A DNA stretch of 64,000 nucleotides, taken from NCBI GenBank assembly GCA_963801195.1, contig CAWDDX010000005.1, positions 124,001 to 188,000 on the forward strand, read 5' to 3'. This DNA is from SZUA-36 sp963801195 (GTDB taxonomy: Bacteria; Pseudomonadota; Gammaproteobacteria; Xanthomonadales; SZUA-36). Positions 52,565 through 60,719 of this stretch are shown in pieces (the first letter of the stretch is position 1; each line of letters opens with the position of its first letter). The position numbers and the translations under genes are program-made. The notes beneath the pieces are model-generated. The model saw only the letters and a list, made by a program, of their open reading frames with translations, had not been told where the DNA came from and ran no database searches.

Positions 52565-53217
52565 GTTCGATGCAGACAATCACGACACCCTTGCTGAAAG
52601 AAAATCCGATCACGCTTCACGTTCTGGGAATTTGCTCGGCGCTGGCGATCACCAATTCTTTGACATCCTCATTGATCATGAGCGTGGCCCTGATCACCGT
52701 TCTGATCATTTCCAATACGGCGATCAGCGCCGTCCGGCATTTCCTCCCGTCCAGTGTGCGTTTGCTGGTACAAATCACGATTATTGCATCGGCAGTGACG
52801 GTGATCGACCAGTTTTTGAAGGCATTCTTGCCGGATGCAGCCCGTTTGCTCAGCGTGTATATCAGCCTGATCGTAACCAATTGTATTGTTCTCGGCCGGG
52901 CCGAGTCCTGTGCGATGAAAAACGATGTCCGCACCAGTATTCTCGATGCGCTGGGTAACGGCCTGGGTTTCAGCCTGATCCTGATTATCGTGGCAACCAT
53001 TCGGGAATTGCTCGGCAATGGCACGCTAATGGGCTACCGGATACTGGAACTTGCTCACGAAGGCGGCTGGTTCCAGGAAAATGCGTTGTTTTTGCTGGCG
53101 CCAAGTGCATTCTTTATCATCGGCTTCCTGATTTGGGGCATCCGTAGCTGGAAACCGGAACAAAAAGAAAAATCCGACTTTAAGCCCATTCCATTGCCCT
53201 TCCAGGAGGAACGCTGA
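52561..53217 (+). CDS. nqrD: Na+-translocating NADH:quinone oxidoreductase subunit D
   Basis: A 218-residue membrane subunit with six helices. Family features are ENPITLHVLGICSALAITNSL near the N-terminus, the motif IVTNCIVLGRAESCAMKND, which carries a conserved cysteine of the intramembrane iron centre shared with NqrE, and NGLGFSLILIIVATIRELLGNG. It overlaps nqrC by 4 bases (ATGA) and nqrE by 1 base (TGATG), with AGGAGGA before the nqrE start, so translation of the subunits is coupled. Confidence 0.95.
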   Translation: MSSMQTITTPLLKENPITLHVLGICSALAITNSLTSSLIMSVALITVLIISNTAISAVRHFLPSSVRLLVQITIIASAVTVIDQFLKAFLPDAARLLSVYISLIVTNCIVLGRAESCAMKNDVRTSILDALGNGLGFSLILIIVATIRELLGNGTLMGYRILELAHEGGWFQENALFLLAPSAFFIIGFLIWGIRSWKPEQKEKSDFKPIPLPFQEER

Positions 53218-53825
53218 TGAGTGGTTTCATCGAAATCATCTTCCGTTCCGTATTCCTGGAGAATCTTGCCCTGGCCTATTTCCTGGGGATGTGCACCTTC
53301 CTGGCAGTTTCCAAGCGGATCAAGACAACCTTCAGCCTTGGCGTCGCCGTCATCGTGGTGGAAGGCATCAGTGTTCCGCTCAACAACCTGATCTACAACT
53401 TGATATTGCGGCAGGGCGCACTGGACTGGATTGGTCTCGGGCAGATGGATTTCAATTACCTGGGGCTGCTCAGCCAGATTGCGGTTATCGCAGCGATGAT
53501 CCAGATCCTGGAAATCGTGTTGAACCGGTTTTTTCCAACCCTCTACTACGCGCTGGGCATTTACCTGCCATTACTAACGGTCAATTGTGCGATTTTGGGA
53601 GCCTCTTTGTTCATGGTGCAGCGGGATTATTCTTTCACCGAGAGTGTGGCTTACGGCCTCGGAGCCGGGATTGGCTGGGCACTGGCAATTGTTGCCCTGG
53701 CGGGTTTGCGTGAGAAAATGAGATACAGCGATATACCCGAAGGCCTGCAGGGTCTGGGAATTACCTTTATAACCACCGGCCTGATTTCGTTGGCATTCAT
53801 GGGCATCGCAGGGATAAGTCTATAG
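53217..53825 (+). CDS. nqrE: Na+-translocating NADH:quinone oxidoreductase subunit E
   Basis: A 202-residue membrane subunit with six helices, the inverted-topology partner of NqrD. It has FRSVFLENLALAYFLGMCTFLAVSK at the N-terminus and LLTVNCAILGASLFMVQRDY, carrying the second cysteine of the intramembrane iron centre. SVAYGLGAGIGWALAIVALAGLREKM lies near the C-terminus. It starts within the nqrD stop and ends 8 bases before nqrF. Confidence 0.96.
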   Translation: MSGFIEIIFRSVFLENLALAYFLGMCTFLAVSKRIKTTFSLGVAVIVVEGISVPLNNLIYNLILRQGALDWIGLGQMDFNYLGLLSQIAVIAAMIQILEIVLNRFFPTLYYALGIYLPLLTVNCAILGASLFMVQRDYSFTESVAYGLGAGIGWALAIVALAGLREKMRYSDIPEGLQGLGITFITTGLISLAFMGIAGISL

Positions 53826-53833
53826 GCGGCGGC

Positions 53834-55057
53834 ATGCAGGAAATTTTCTTCGGCATCATTGTGTTCAGCGGCATTTTGCTTGTGTTGACCTTGCTGGTTC
53901 TTTGGGTACAGGCAAAACTGGTTCCCCAGGGTAACGTCAACATAAAGGTAAATGGTGAGCTGGATATTAAAACTCCCGTTGGGGGCAAGCTCATGGGTGC
54001 ACTATCCAACGCGGGTATTTTTGTTCCATCGGCTTGCGGCGGCGGCGGAACCTGCGGGCAATGCAAGGTGAAGGTGCTCGAAGGCGGCGGTGCTCTGCTA
54101 CCGACGGAGGCGTCACTGATCAGCAAACGCGATGCTGCCGCGGGCGAGCGGTTAGCCTGCCAGGTTGCCGTATCGCAGGACCTGGTGATTACGGTACCTG
54201 AAGATGTATTTGGTGTGAAAAAATGGCAGTGCAGGGTTCGTTCCAACGATAATGTCGCGACCTATATCAAGGAACTGGTGCTGGAACTGCCCGCGGGCGA
54301 GATCCTGGATTTCAAGGCTGGCGGGTATGTCCTGATCGAATGCGGACCCCATGAACTCAGTTATTCTTCATTCGATATTGACGAACAGTATCTCGATGAC
54401 TGGGAAAAGTTTGGTCTGCTGGATATCCGCTCTGTTGTTACCGAACCGGCAGTTCGTGCCTATTCCATGGCCAGCTACCCCGAAGAAAATACCATCATCA
54501 TGCTAAACGTACGCATTGCCACTCCTCCTCCGGGTGCAGGCGATAAAGTGCCCACCGGCATCATGTCGTCTTATATATTCAACCTGAAGCCGGGTGATAC
54601 CGTGACCGTTTCGGGCCCCTATGGCGAATTCCTGGCAAAGGACACAGATGCGGAGATGGTTTTCATCGGTGGCGGTGCCGGTATGGCGCCGATGAGGTCA
54701 CATATTTTTGACCAGCTCAAACGCCTGCACAGCAACAGGAAAATCAGTTTCTGGTATGGCGCCCGAAGCTTGCGGGAGGCTTTTTACGTGGATGAGTTCA
54801 ACGCGCTGGAAGAAAACCATAAAAACTTCAAGTGGAACCTGGCTCTATCCGACCCACTACCCGAAGACAACTGGGATGGCCTGGTCGGGTTTATCCACGA
54901 AGTATTATATGAGAGTTACCTGAAGGACCATCCGGCGCCGGAAGACTGCGAGTACTATATGTGCGGGCCGCCGATGATGGTGGCAGCCCTGAAGCAGCTG
55001 CTCTACGACCTGGGTGTAGAGGAAGGTAACGTGTTGCTCGATGATTTTGGAAACTAG
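53834..55057 (+). CDS. nqrF: Na+-translocating NADH:quinone oxidoreductase subunit F
   Basis: A 407-residue subunit that takes electrons from NADH. One N-terminal membrane helix (about 4-25) is followed by a plant-type ferredoxin domain with 2Fe-2S ligands Cys68, Cys74, Cys77 and Cys109 (SACGGGGTCGQC; LACQ). Then come the FAD-binding region with RAYSMASYPEE and the NADH-binding region with IGGGAGMAPMRSH. The C-terminal YYMCGPPMM and LLDDFGN are also standard. All redox residues are intact, which argues that the Nqr operon is functional despite the nqrC frameshift call. A 10-bp tandem repeat spans its stop codon. Confidence 0.97.
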   Translation: MQEIFFGIIVFSGILLVLTLLVLWVQAKLVPQGNVNIKVNGELDIKTPVGGKLMGALSNAGIFVPSACGGGGTCGQCKVKVLEGGGALLPTEASLISKRDAAAGERLACQVAVSQDLVITVPEDVFGVKKWQCRVRSNDNVATYIKELVLELPAGEILDFKAGGYVLIECGPHELSYSSFDIDEQYLDDWEKFGLLDIRSVVTEPAVRAYSMASYPEENTIIMLNVRIATPPPGAGDKVPTGIMSSYIFNLKPGDTVTVSGPYGEFLAKDTDAEMVFIGGGAGMAPMRSHIFDQLKRLHSNRKISFWYGARSLREAFYVDEFNALEENHKNFKWNLALSDPLPEDNWDGLVGFIHEVLYESYLKDHPAPEDCEYYMCGPPMMVAALKQLLYDLGVEEGNVLLDDFGN

Positions 55058-55067
55058 TGGAAACTAG
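55048..55067 (+). repeat. 10-bp tandem duplication at the nqrF/nqrM junction
   Basis: TGGAAACTAG occurs twice without a gap (55048-55057, 55058-55067). The first copy contains the nqrF stop; the second adds another TAG. It moves the nqrM ATG away from nqrF, and leaves GTG 55057 and ATG 55072 as alternative nqrM starts. Confidence 0.85.
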
Positions 55068-55071
55068 CTCG

Positions 55072-55239
55072 ATGGGCATTTTTATTGGAACACTGATCAT
55101 TGTTGGCCTGTGCTGTCTCGCAATGGCGCTGGGGCAGATTCTGGATGATAAACCCCTGTCCGGTGGTTGTGCTAACAAGCCAAAAGGCCTGCCACGATGT
55201 GAATCGTGCCCAAAACGAAAAATTGCAGGAGATAACTGA
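55072..55239 (+). CDS. nqrM: Nqr maturation protein NqrM
   Basis: A 55-residue protein with one N-terminal membrane helix (IFIGTLIIVGLCCLAMALGQIL) and a cysteine-rich tail with GGCANKPKGLPRCESCPK. This matches the NqrM (DUF539) family. NqrM is needed to build the iron centre formed by NqrD and NqrE. It normally follows nqrF or apbE; here it follows nqrF directly. ATG 55072 is preferred; GTG 55057 in the same frame would add METSS. Its stop overlaps the start of the CBS-domain gene by one base. No apbE gene is seen in the window. Confidence 0.88.
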   Translation: MGIFIGTLIIVGLCCLAMALGQILDDKPLSGGCANKPKGLPRCESCPKRKIAGDN

Positions 55240-55640
55240 TGTTCAGGTCGGTATTGGTGAAAGATCACATGACGAGAAACCCGGTCACCCTGACGCCGGA
55301 TATGGAAATTCTTAAAGCGACCCAGGTGTTGATCCACAAGGATATTTCCGGGGCACCCGTTCTGGACAGGCACGGCAGGTTGGTGGGGGTGCTCACCGAG
55401 CGCGATTGCATGCGCATAGCGATGCAAGCCGATTACCATGGGGTACCCGGTGGCCTGGTCAAAAATTTCATGAGTGAGAACCCGCAGTGTGTCGGTCCGG
55501 AACAAAGCATACTCGTGCTTGCGGACCTGTTTATCAACGGTCGCTTCCATCGCTACCCGGTGCTTGATAAAGACCGCCTTGTGGGGATCATCAGCCGCCG
55601 TGATGTGTTGCGGGCGATGGGCAAGTACTACGCTGCATAG
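55239..55640 (+). CDS. CBS-domain pair protein
   Basis: A 133-residue protein made of two CBS domains: VKDHMTRNPVTLTPDMEI...GAPVLDRHGRLVGVLTERD, and VKNFMSENPQCVGPEQSI...RYPVLDKDRLVGIISRRDVL. Such free CBS pairs bind adenine nucleotides and regulate partner proteins. Its start overlaps the nqrM stop by one base, so it is translated as the last gene of the cytochrome-Nqr operon. A role as an energy-state sensor for the Nqr complex is an attractive inference, not shown by the sequence. A terminator follows. Confidence 0.9.
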   Translation: MFRSVLVKDHMTRNPVTLTPDMEILKATQVLIHKDISGAPVLDRHGRLVGVLTERDCMRIAMQADYHGVPGGLVKNFMSENPQCVGPEQSILVLADLFINGRFHRYPVLDKDRLVGIISRRDVLRAMGKYYAA

Positions 55641-55647
55641 TCCCGAT

Positions 55648-55681
55648 AACCCCGGTGCGCGTTCGTCTTGCCGGGTTTTTT
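55648..55681 (+). terminator. rho-independent terminator of the nqr operon
   Basis: CCCGG (55651-55655) pairs with CCGGG (55671-55675), with possible extension by an AA/TT pair across a bulge, followed by six T. It lies just after the CBS-gene stop. The loop is long (15 bases), which lowers confidence a little. Confidence 0.6.
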
Positions 55682-55706
55682 CGCAGATTGTGAACCCGAC
55701 CCCTTT

Positions 55707-56237
55707 TTACCTTCCGGGATCTTTTTCCGGCTGCCAGTCCTGGTATTTCAGGTAGGCACCTTCCTCATCCCGGTATTCCGGGTGTTCATCAAGCCGCTCT
55801 GAAAGCCACTGGAACCACTCGTGAATGGAAGGGCGCTCGAGTTTTTCCCGCAACCACTCCGTATGTGGCCTGAGTACACGCCAACTTGCCTGGGTGGTGC
55901 CACCCATGAGCAGTTGCACGGTTTGGAACGGAACGAGCCGCTGGTAGACCATCAGGCCGATGGCTTCCATCGTCGTGCTGACCAGCAATGCGGCGTCCTG
56001 TAGTTCCAACGGGATAGATTCCTCCCTGCACCTCAAACATTCCTGCTCATAGTCCATGATCAGACGCAGGGCGCCGGTGAAATCCCGGCTCTGAAAGGTC
56101 CGCATGATTTCCATCGCGGCCGTTTCCTGTCTTTGTTGCCGGTAATGCCTTATTTCCACCAGGCCGAAAAAGACACCGCTGATCACCAGCAATGTGCCGA
56201 TTATTTCAGCGATATTGGCCAGTACCTGTAAGTCCAA
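55707..56237 (-). CDS. membrane-anchored protein of unknown function (DUF4760-like)
   Basis: A 176-residue protein with one N-terminal membrane helix (IAEIIGTLLVISGVFFGLVEI, about 9-29), then a mostly helical cytoplasmic part with QQRQETAAMEIMRTFQSRDF and QDAALLVSTTMEAIGLMVYQRLVP. The pattern resembles DUF4760 proteins, in which a helix precedes an alpha-helical domain; no function is known. It converges with the nqr operon and has no partner gene. Confidence 0.65.
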   Translation of the reverse strand: MDLQVLANIAEIIGTLLVISGVFFGLVEIRHYRQQRQETAAMEIMRTFQSRDFTGALRLIMDYEQECLRCREESIPLELQDAALLVSTTMEAIGLMVYQRLVPFQTVQLLMGGTTQASWRVLRPHTEWLREKLERPSIHEWFQWLSERLDEHPEYRDEEGAYLKYQDWQPEKDPGR

Positions 56238-56422
56238 TGGCGTTTCCTGTCATGTTCCAAAAGGGATTACCAAAATAATAGATGCTGACCGACGTAAAAT
56301 ACAGCCTTGCCGAAAAGTTGCAATCCTGATCCCGAATGGAAAGCGCCGCTTCACGAGGCGGGGCCGTCCAACAGTGTAGTTCGGAGTGTATTGTTCGAGA
56401 TGCTTGTGAACCTGACCCATCT

Positions 56423-56830
56423 TTACGGATACTCGCTAAAAGTGGGTATGTCGGTCCCGTCGCAGCACCAGGCAGCACCCGAACCGGTAAAAATTCGAGC
56501 CTGTGGCGTCATTTCCGGTTCTGTATCGAGTGAGCCGGCGGGGATAAATACCATACCGGCCGCTTCGATAAAGCGCGGTACACGGCCACCGCATTGACCG
56601 CAGAACGTGTTGGTGAAGCGCTCGGCTTCGGGCAATTTGTAGGACCTTATCAAGTCTTCGCCGCTTTCCCATTCCAGTGTGCCCATCAGGAACAGGTTGC
56701 TCGCGTGAGCGGTGCCCGTGGCCTTGCGGCACCGTTGGCAGTGGCAATGGTAGAAGCGCGATTCCTCGCCGGTGGCGGTATAACGTACTTTCCCGCACAG
56801 GCAACTGCCAGACAGTGTAGATGCATTCAT
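56423..56830 (-). CDS. GFA family zinc-binding protein
   Basis: A 135-residue GFA-family protein. Zinc cysteines appear as SGSCLCGKV (about 8-16), FYHCHCQRCRKATG and FCGQCGG. It also has FIPAGSLD and the C-terminal AWCCDG. Members are mostly of unknown role. It is not closely similar to the GFA protein at 27460. It is a single gene between the DUF4760-like gene and an inverted-repeat element. Confidence 0.9.
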   Translation of the reverse strand: MNASTLSGSCLCGKVRYTATGEESRFYHCHCQRCRKATGTAHASNLFLMGTLEWESGEDLIRSYKLPEAERFTNTFCGQCGGRVPRFIEAAGMVFIPAGSLDTEPEMTPQARIFTGSGAAWCCDGTDIPTFSEYP

Positions 56831-56888
56831 GGTTTTCTCCTCATGGGGGCAATGGGTATATGTTCAATTTACCCGCAAATTTGAGCAC

Positions 56889-56999
56889 CGTCATCCCGGC
56901 GCAGGCCGGGACCTCCAAAAGATTAGCAGAGCGCTTATTTACGGCTTCTTTAAAGTTCACGGAAAACGTTGGGAGGTCCCGGCCTGCGCCGGGATGACG
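56889..56999. repeat. REP-like element: perfect 28-bp inverted repeat
   Basis: CGTCATCCCGGCGCAGGCCG... (56889-56916) is repeated in perfect inverted form at 56972-56999, across a 55-base spacer. Each arm itself contains a small palindrome CCCGGC-GCAG-GCCGGG. The whole, about 111 bases, looks like a REP/BIME or MITE-type unit. It lies 21 bases before the stop side of the M20 gene and could act as a transcription barrier or mRNA stabiliser. Confidence 0.85.
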
Positions 57000-57020
57000 T
57001 TGCTACTATTGATGACATTG

Positions 57021-58457
57021 CTACTGTTCCAGACGATAATCCAGCGCCGGTGCACGGTCACCGAGCAACGGCGCATATTTGAAATCTTCACCGCGCTGTT
57101 CGAGCAGTTCGGCACGCGCCTTGGCAACAAGTTCGGGGTTTTCAAAGAAATCCGCTGCGGTCAGCGCCAGCGTCTTGGCCGCCAGTTGCAGACCCTTGAT
57201 GCCGATATCCGTGCCGCCCGCGGCGATCGCCTGCCAGCTGTGCGCGGGTGTTCCGGGCACCCAGGTGGCGGTGGTGAACTCCGCGGTGGGAACATTCCAG
57301 CTGATGTCGCCTACATCGGTTGAACCCATGCCGATCTTTGTATCGGTTGCAAACACTTTCTGTTGCGAGCCGAGTTCGAATTCCGGTTCTGTCAGGGTCG
57401 GGTAAATGGTTTCCGCGAAGGCCTGTTCCGCTTCGTTATAGGTGATGCCGCCCAGCCGTTCGAGATTCTTCTGCATCAACCCTGCGATCAGTTTGTTGGG
57501 CAACAGGCTGAGATTGCCGTGCATGATTTCCCAGTCAACGGTGGTGCCCGTACCGGCAGCAGCGCCCTCGGCCGCCAGTCCCACCCGTTCCCAGATACTT
57601 CTGACGGTGTCGGCGTCCGGGTTACGCACGTAGTAATAAACCTGTGCGTAGTCGGGCACCACGTTGGGGGCTTTCCCACCGGAGGTGATGACATAGTGAA
57701 TCCGGGTTTCCTGCGGCACGTGTTCGCGCATCATGTTGACCATGTAATCGAAAGCCTCGACCCCATCGAGTGCAGAACGGGCCTTTTCGGGCGCACCGGC
57801 AGCGTGCGCGGAAACGCCGTGGAAATTGAAGCGTGCTGAGCGGTTGGCCAGCGACGGCGACGCCGTGGCCCGGTTGACATCACCCGGGTGCCAGGACAAT
57901 ACCGCGTCCACATCATCGAACAGACCCTCACGGACCATGTAGACCTTGCCCGAACCGCCTTCTTCAGCCGGTGTGCCGTAAACGCGGATGGTACCCTCGA
58001 TCCCGTTGTCGGCAAGCCATTGGCTGATGGCGATTGCGGCACTGACCGAAGCGGTACCAAACAGGTGGTGACCACAGGCCTGGCCGCCTTCATTTGCCGG
58101 TATTTCCTCACGCACGGGCGAGGCGGTCTGGGTGATGCCCGGCAGTGCATCAAACTCTGCCAGCACGGCTATCACCGGTTTGCCCGAACCCGCCTCGGCG
58201 ATGAACGAGGTGGGCATGCCGGCGACACCTGACCTGACCCTGAAACCCCCGGCAGCCAGCGTATCCTGCAAAAGGGCCGTGCTCTTGAACTCGAGGAATC
58301 CCAGTTCGTGGAATCCCCAGATATCGAGTGCGATCTCCTTGTTCTTTTCGTAGCGGCCATCGATTTCACTGATCATCGAGTCACGCGAGTCTGCGATAAC
58401 CAGTGTAGGGATGAGTAGCATCAATGCAAAAAAAGTGTAAGGACGAAATAGAATCAT
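57021..58457 (-). CDS. exported M20 amidohydrolase, AbgB-like
   Basis: A 478-residue exported peptidase-fold amidohydrolase. A signal peptide (1 to about 22, ending LVIADS) is followed by an M20 catalytic domain: GGQACGHHLFG holds the Cys/His metal ligands, GTPAEEGGSGK the acidic pair, and SWHPGD a further His. The dimerisation domain inserts at SARFNFHGVSAHAAGAPEKA. The C-terminal STDVGDISWNVPTAEF and PAHSWQ are typical of the p-aminobenzoyl-glutamate hydrolase subunit B (AbgB) group. It should cleave amide bonds of acylated amino acids in the periplasm. ATG 58457 is preferred (AGGA eight bases upstream); ATG 58463 is in frame. Confidence 0.9.
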   Translation of the reverse strand: MILFRPYTFFALMLLIPTLVIADSRDSMISEIDGRYEKNKEIALDIWGFHELGFLEFKSTALLQDTLAAGGFRVRSGVAGMPTSFIAEAGSGKPVIAVLAEFDALPGITQTASPVREEIPANEGGQACGHHLFGTASVSAAIAISQWLADNGIEGTIRVYGTPAEEGGSGKVYMVREGLFDDVDAVLSWHPGDVNRATASPSLANRSARFNFHGVSAHAAGAPEKARSALDGVEAFDYMVNMMREHVPQETRIHYVITSGGKAPNVVPDYAQVYYYVRNPDADTVRSIWERVGLAAEGAAAGTGTTVDWEIMHGNLSLLPNKLIAGLMQKNLERLGGITYNEAEQAFAETIYPTLTEPEFELGSQQKVFATDTKIGMGSTDVGDISWNVPTAEFTTATWVPGTPAHSWQAIAAGGTDIGIKGLQLAAKTLALTAADFFENPELVAKARAELLEQRGEDFKYAPLLGDRAPALDYRLEQ

Positions 58458-58667
58458 GGTCATTATCCTGGTTGAAGATTTGAAGTCGAAATATGACGCG
58501 GGTGGTTTCGGCCCTGTCACGACCCGACGCCCGCCATTTGTGACGCTGATCATAAGCGAAGTCCGGGGGCAAGAGGAAATAGTTCTGAACCGCCCGAACA
58601 TAGTAACCTTTTTGCTGTTTATCACATCCAATAGGGAGAATACCAACATCAATCGACGGGGAAGCCC

Positions 58668-59378
58668 ATGCTCCAGATGAAACAAATCAGGAAGGTTTAT
58701 CGCACGGAACTCATAGAAACACATGCCCTGCGGGAATTATCGATATCGGTGGAAGCGGGGGAGTTCGTCGCGCTGACCGGGTCTTCCGGTTGCGGCAAAA
58801 CCACGTTTTTGAATATCGCCGGTCTGCTCGAATCCTTCGACGCCGGCAGTTACCTGTTCGATGGCAGGGACGTCAGTCAGCTGGATGACGACGAGCGCTC
58901 GCTCTGCCGCAATCAGGGGATCGGCTTTATCTTCCAGTCTTTCAACCTGATTCCGGATCTCAACCTGTTTGAAAATGTAGATGTACCGCTGCGCTACGCA
59001 AAGCTGCCCAGGGCGGAACGCAGACAGCGGATCGAGCACGCACTGGAAACCGTCGGACTGGCGTCACGTATGAAGCACATCCCCGCGCAATTATCGGGCG
59101 GGCAGCAGCAACGCGTGGCGATCGCCCGGGCCATCGCCGGTGAACCGAAATTACTGCTGGCGGACGAACCCACCGGAAACCTGGATTCGGTCATGGCACA
59201 GCAGGTGATGGAGTTGCTGGAAGAAATTCACGCCCGCGGCACCACCATCGTCATGGTCACCCACGATCCGTTGCTCGCCGCGCGCGCGGGCCGGAATATC
59301 CAACTGGCGGACGGTGAAGTTATATTACCGCAGGCGTATGGGCAGGTTGCCGACGAACCGCTGGCGGTGCGGATGTGA
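58668..59378 (+). CDS. ABC transporter ATP-binding protein, MacB/LolD-like
   Basis: A 236-residue ATPase with Walker A GSSGCGKTT (about 38-46), the Q-loop FIFQSFNLIP, signature LSGGQQQRVAIARA, Walker B LLLADEPTGNLD and H-loop MVTHD. The GNLD ending is usual in the MacB/LolD/FtsE group. It energises the two FtsX-type permeases that follow (gaps of 14 and 10 bases). The complex is probably a mechanotransmission-type exporter for a lipophilic peptide, lipid or drug. It diverges from the M20 gene. Confidence 0.95.
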   Translation: MLQMKQIRKVYRTELIETHALRELSISVEAGEFVALTGSSGCGKTTFLNIAGLLESFDAGSYLFDGRDVSQLDDDERSLCRNQGIGFIFQSFNLIPDLNLFENVDVPLRYAKLPRAERRQRIEHALETVGLASRMKHIPAQLSGGQQQRVAIARAIAGEPKLLLADEPTGNLDSVMAQQVMELLEEIHARGTTIVMVTHDPLLAARAGRNIQLADGEVILPQAYGQVADEPLAVRM

Positions 59379-59392
59379 TGCGGGACGTCTGA

Positions 59393-60709
59393 ATGTTCAA
59401 ATACAACATAAAACTCGCAATCAAAAGTATGCGGCGCAATCCGGTCATGACCCTCTTGATGGTTGCGGCCATCGCGGTCGGCATCGGTGTCAGCATGACG
59501 ACCCTGTCGGTCTATCACATGATGAGCAGCAACCCGATTCCGGAGAAAAGCGACGTGCTGTTCGCGGTCACGCTGGACAGCTGGAACCCGTTACGTCCGT
59601 TTGATGACGATCAGCCGGAACGGGCGCCGCACCAACTGACGTTTCACGATGCCGAACGCCTGATGGCGCTGGCTGCAGGAAAACGCCAGACTGCGATGTT
59701 CGAATCCAGCCTGATCATCGAACCGCTGAGTGATGATGATCTGCCGTTTGAAGCCGGTGCGCGTGTCACCTACGGAGACTTTTTCCAGATGTTCAATGTC
59801 CCCTTCATCTACGGCAGCGGCTGGGATAAATCGGCCGACAGCGCTGCCGAACCCGTGGTCGTATTGACCAAAAAGCTCAACGAACGTCTGTTTGGCGGTG
59901 AAAACAGCGTGGGTAAAACGCTGACCATGGACGGGAAAAGCTTCCGGGTGGTTGGCGTCATCGATAGCTGGGAGCCAACCCCGCGGTTTTATGATCCGAT
60001 CAATGGCGGTTTCCAGGAAGTCAACGAAATGTTCATACCCTACTCGCTGACGCGTGTCATGGAGTTGAAATCTGCCGGCAGTGACTGGGGCTGGAAAAGC
60101 GAGGATATCCAATCGTTCGAGCAATGGCTGAATTCCGAATCCGTCTGGGTGCAGTATTTCGTTGAACTTGACAGCCCGGCTGAGCGTGACGAATACCTGG
60201 ACCACCTCAACGCCTATGTGAATGATCAAAAGCGCCTGGGCCGTTTCGAACGCCCGTTGAACAACCACATTTACAATGTCGAGGAATGGATGGTCTATCA
60301 CAAGGTCGTCGCCAGGGACGCCAGGGTGCTCGTTGGCCTGTCATTTCTGTTTCTGCTGGTTTGCCTGCTCTCAACGATTGCGCTGACGCTGACAAAATTC
60401 GTCGGCAAGAATGCCGAAACCAGCTTGCGGCGCGCGCTGGGCGCCAGCCGCCAAATGATATTCATGCAACAGATTGTCGAGGTCGGCCTGATCGGCTTAA
60501 GCGGTGGACTGCTTGGCTTATTGCTGGTCATCCTCGGCCTGCAGGGCATCAGCTTCCTGTACGACTCGACCGCTGGCGTGGTGAGGCTGGACTGGCTGAT
60601 GGTGTTGACCGCCATCGGCGTCGCGGTGGCCAGCGGCGTGCTCGCGGGCCTGTATCCCGCCTGGCGTGTCTGCAACATTCCCCCGGCCACACAACTGAAA
60701 ACACAATAA
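59393..60709 (+). CDS. MacB-type ABC permease
   Basis: A 438-residue permease with one N-terminal helix (MTLLMVAAIAVGIGVSMTTL), a large periplasmic domain (about 45-300) with the MacB-periplasmic-core features VTYGDFFQMFNVPFIYG and VGKTLTMDGKSFRVVGV, and three C-terminal helices with the FtsX-fold segment AETSLRRALGASRQMIFMQQ and PAWRVCNIPPA at the end. It works with the ATPase upstream and the second permease. The two permeases are not copies of each other, so they form a heterodimer. Confidence 0.93.
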   Translation: MFKYNIKLAIKSMRRNPVMTLLMVAAIAVGIGVSMTTLSVYHMMSSNPIPEKSDVLFAVTLDSWNPLRPFDDDQPERAPHQLTFHDAERLMALAAGKRQTAMFESSLIIEPLSDDDLPFEAGARVTYGDFFQMFNVPFIYGSGWDKSADSAAEPVVVLTKKLNERLFGGENSVGKTLTMDGKSFRVVGVIDSWEPTPRFYDPINGGFQEVNEMFIPYSLTRVMELKSAGSDWGWKSEDIQSFEQWLNSESVWVQYFVELDSPAERDEYLDHLNAYVNDQKRLGRFERPLNNHIYNVEEWMVYHKVVARDARVLVGLSFLFLLVCLLSTIALTLTKFVGKNAETSLRRALGASRQMIFMQQIVEVGLIGLSGGLLGLLLVILGLQGISFLYDSTAGVVRLDWLMVLTAIGVAVASGVLAGLYPAWRVCNIPPATQLKTQ

Positions 60710-60719
60710 GGACAGCGAT

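Noticed and set aside
49246..55057. Operon as Rnf instead of Nqr
   Set aside because: The first subunit is NqrA without RnfC-type ferredoxin cysteines, and the last subunit is NqrF with FAD and NADH domains plus a 2Fe-2S site, both specific to Nqr.
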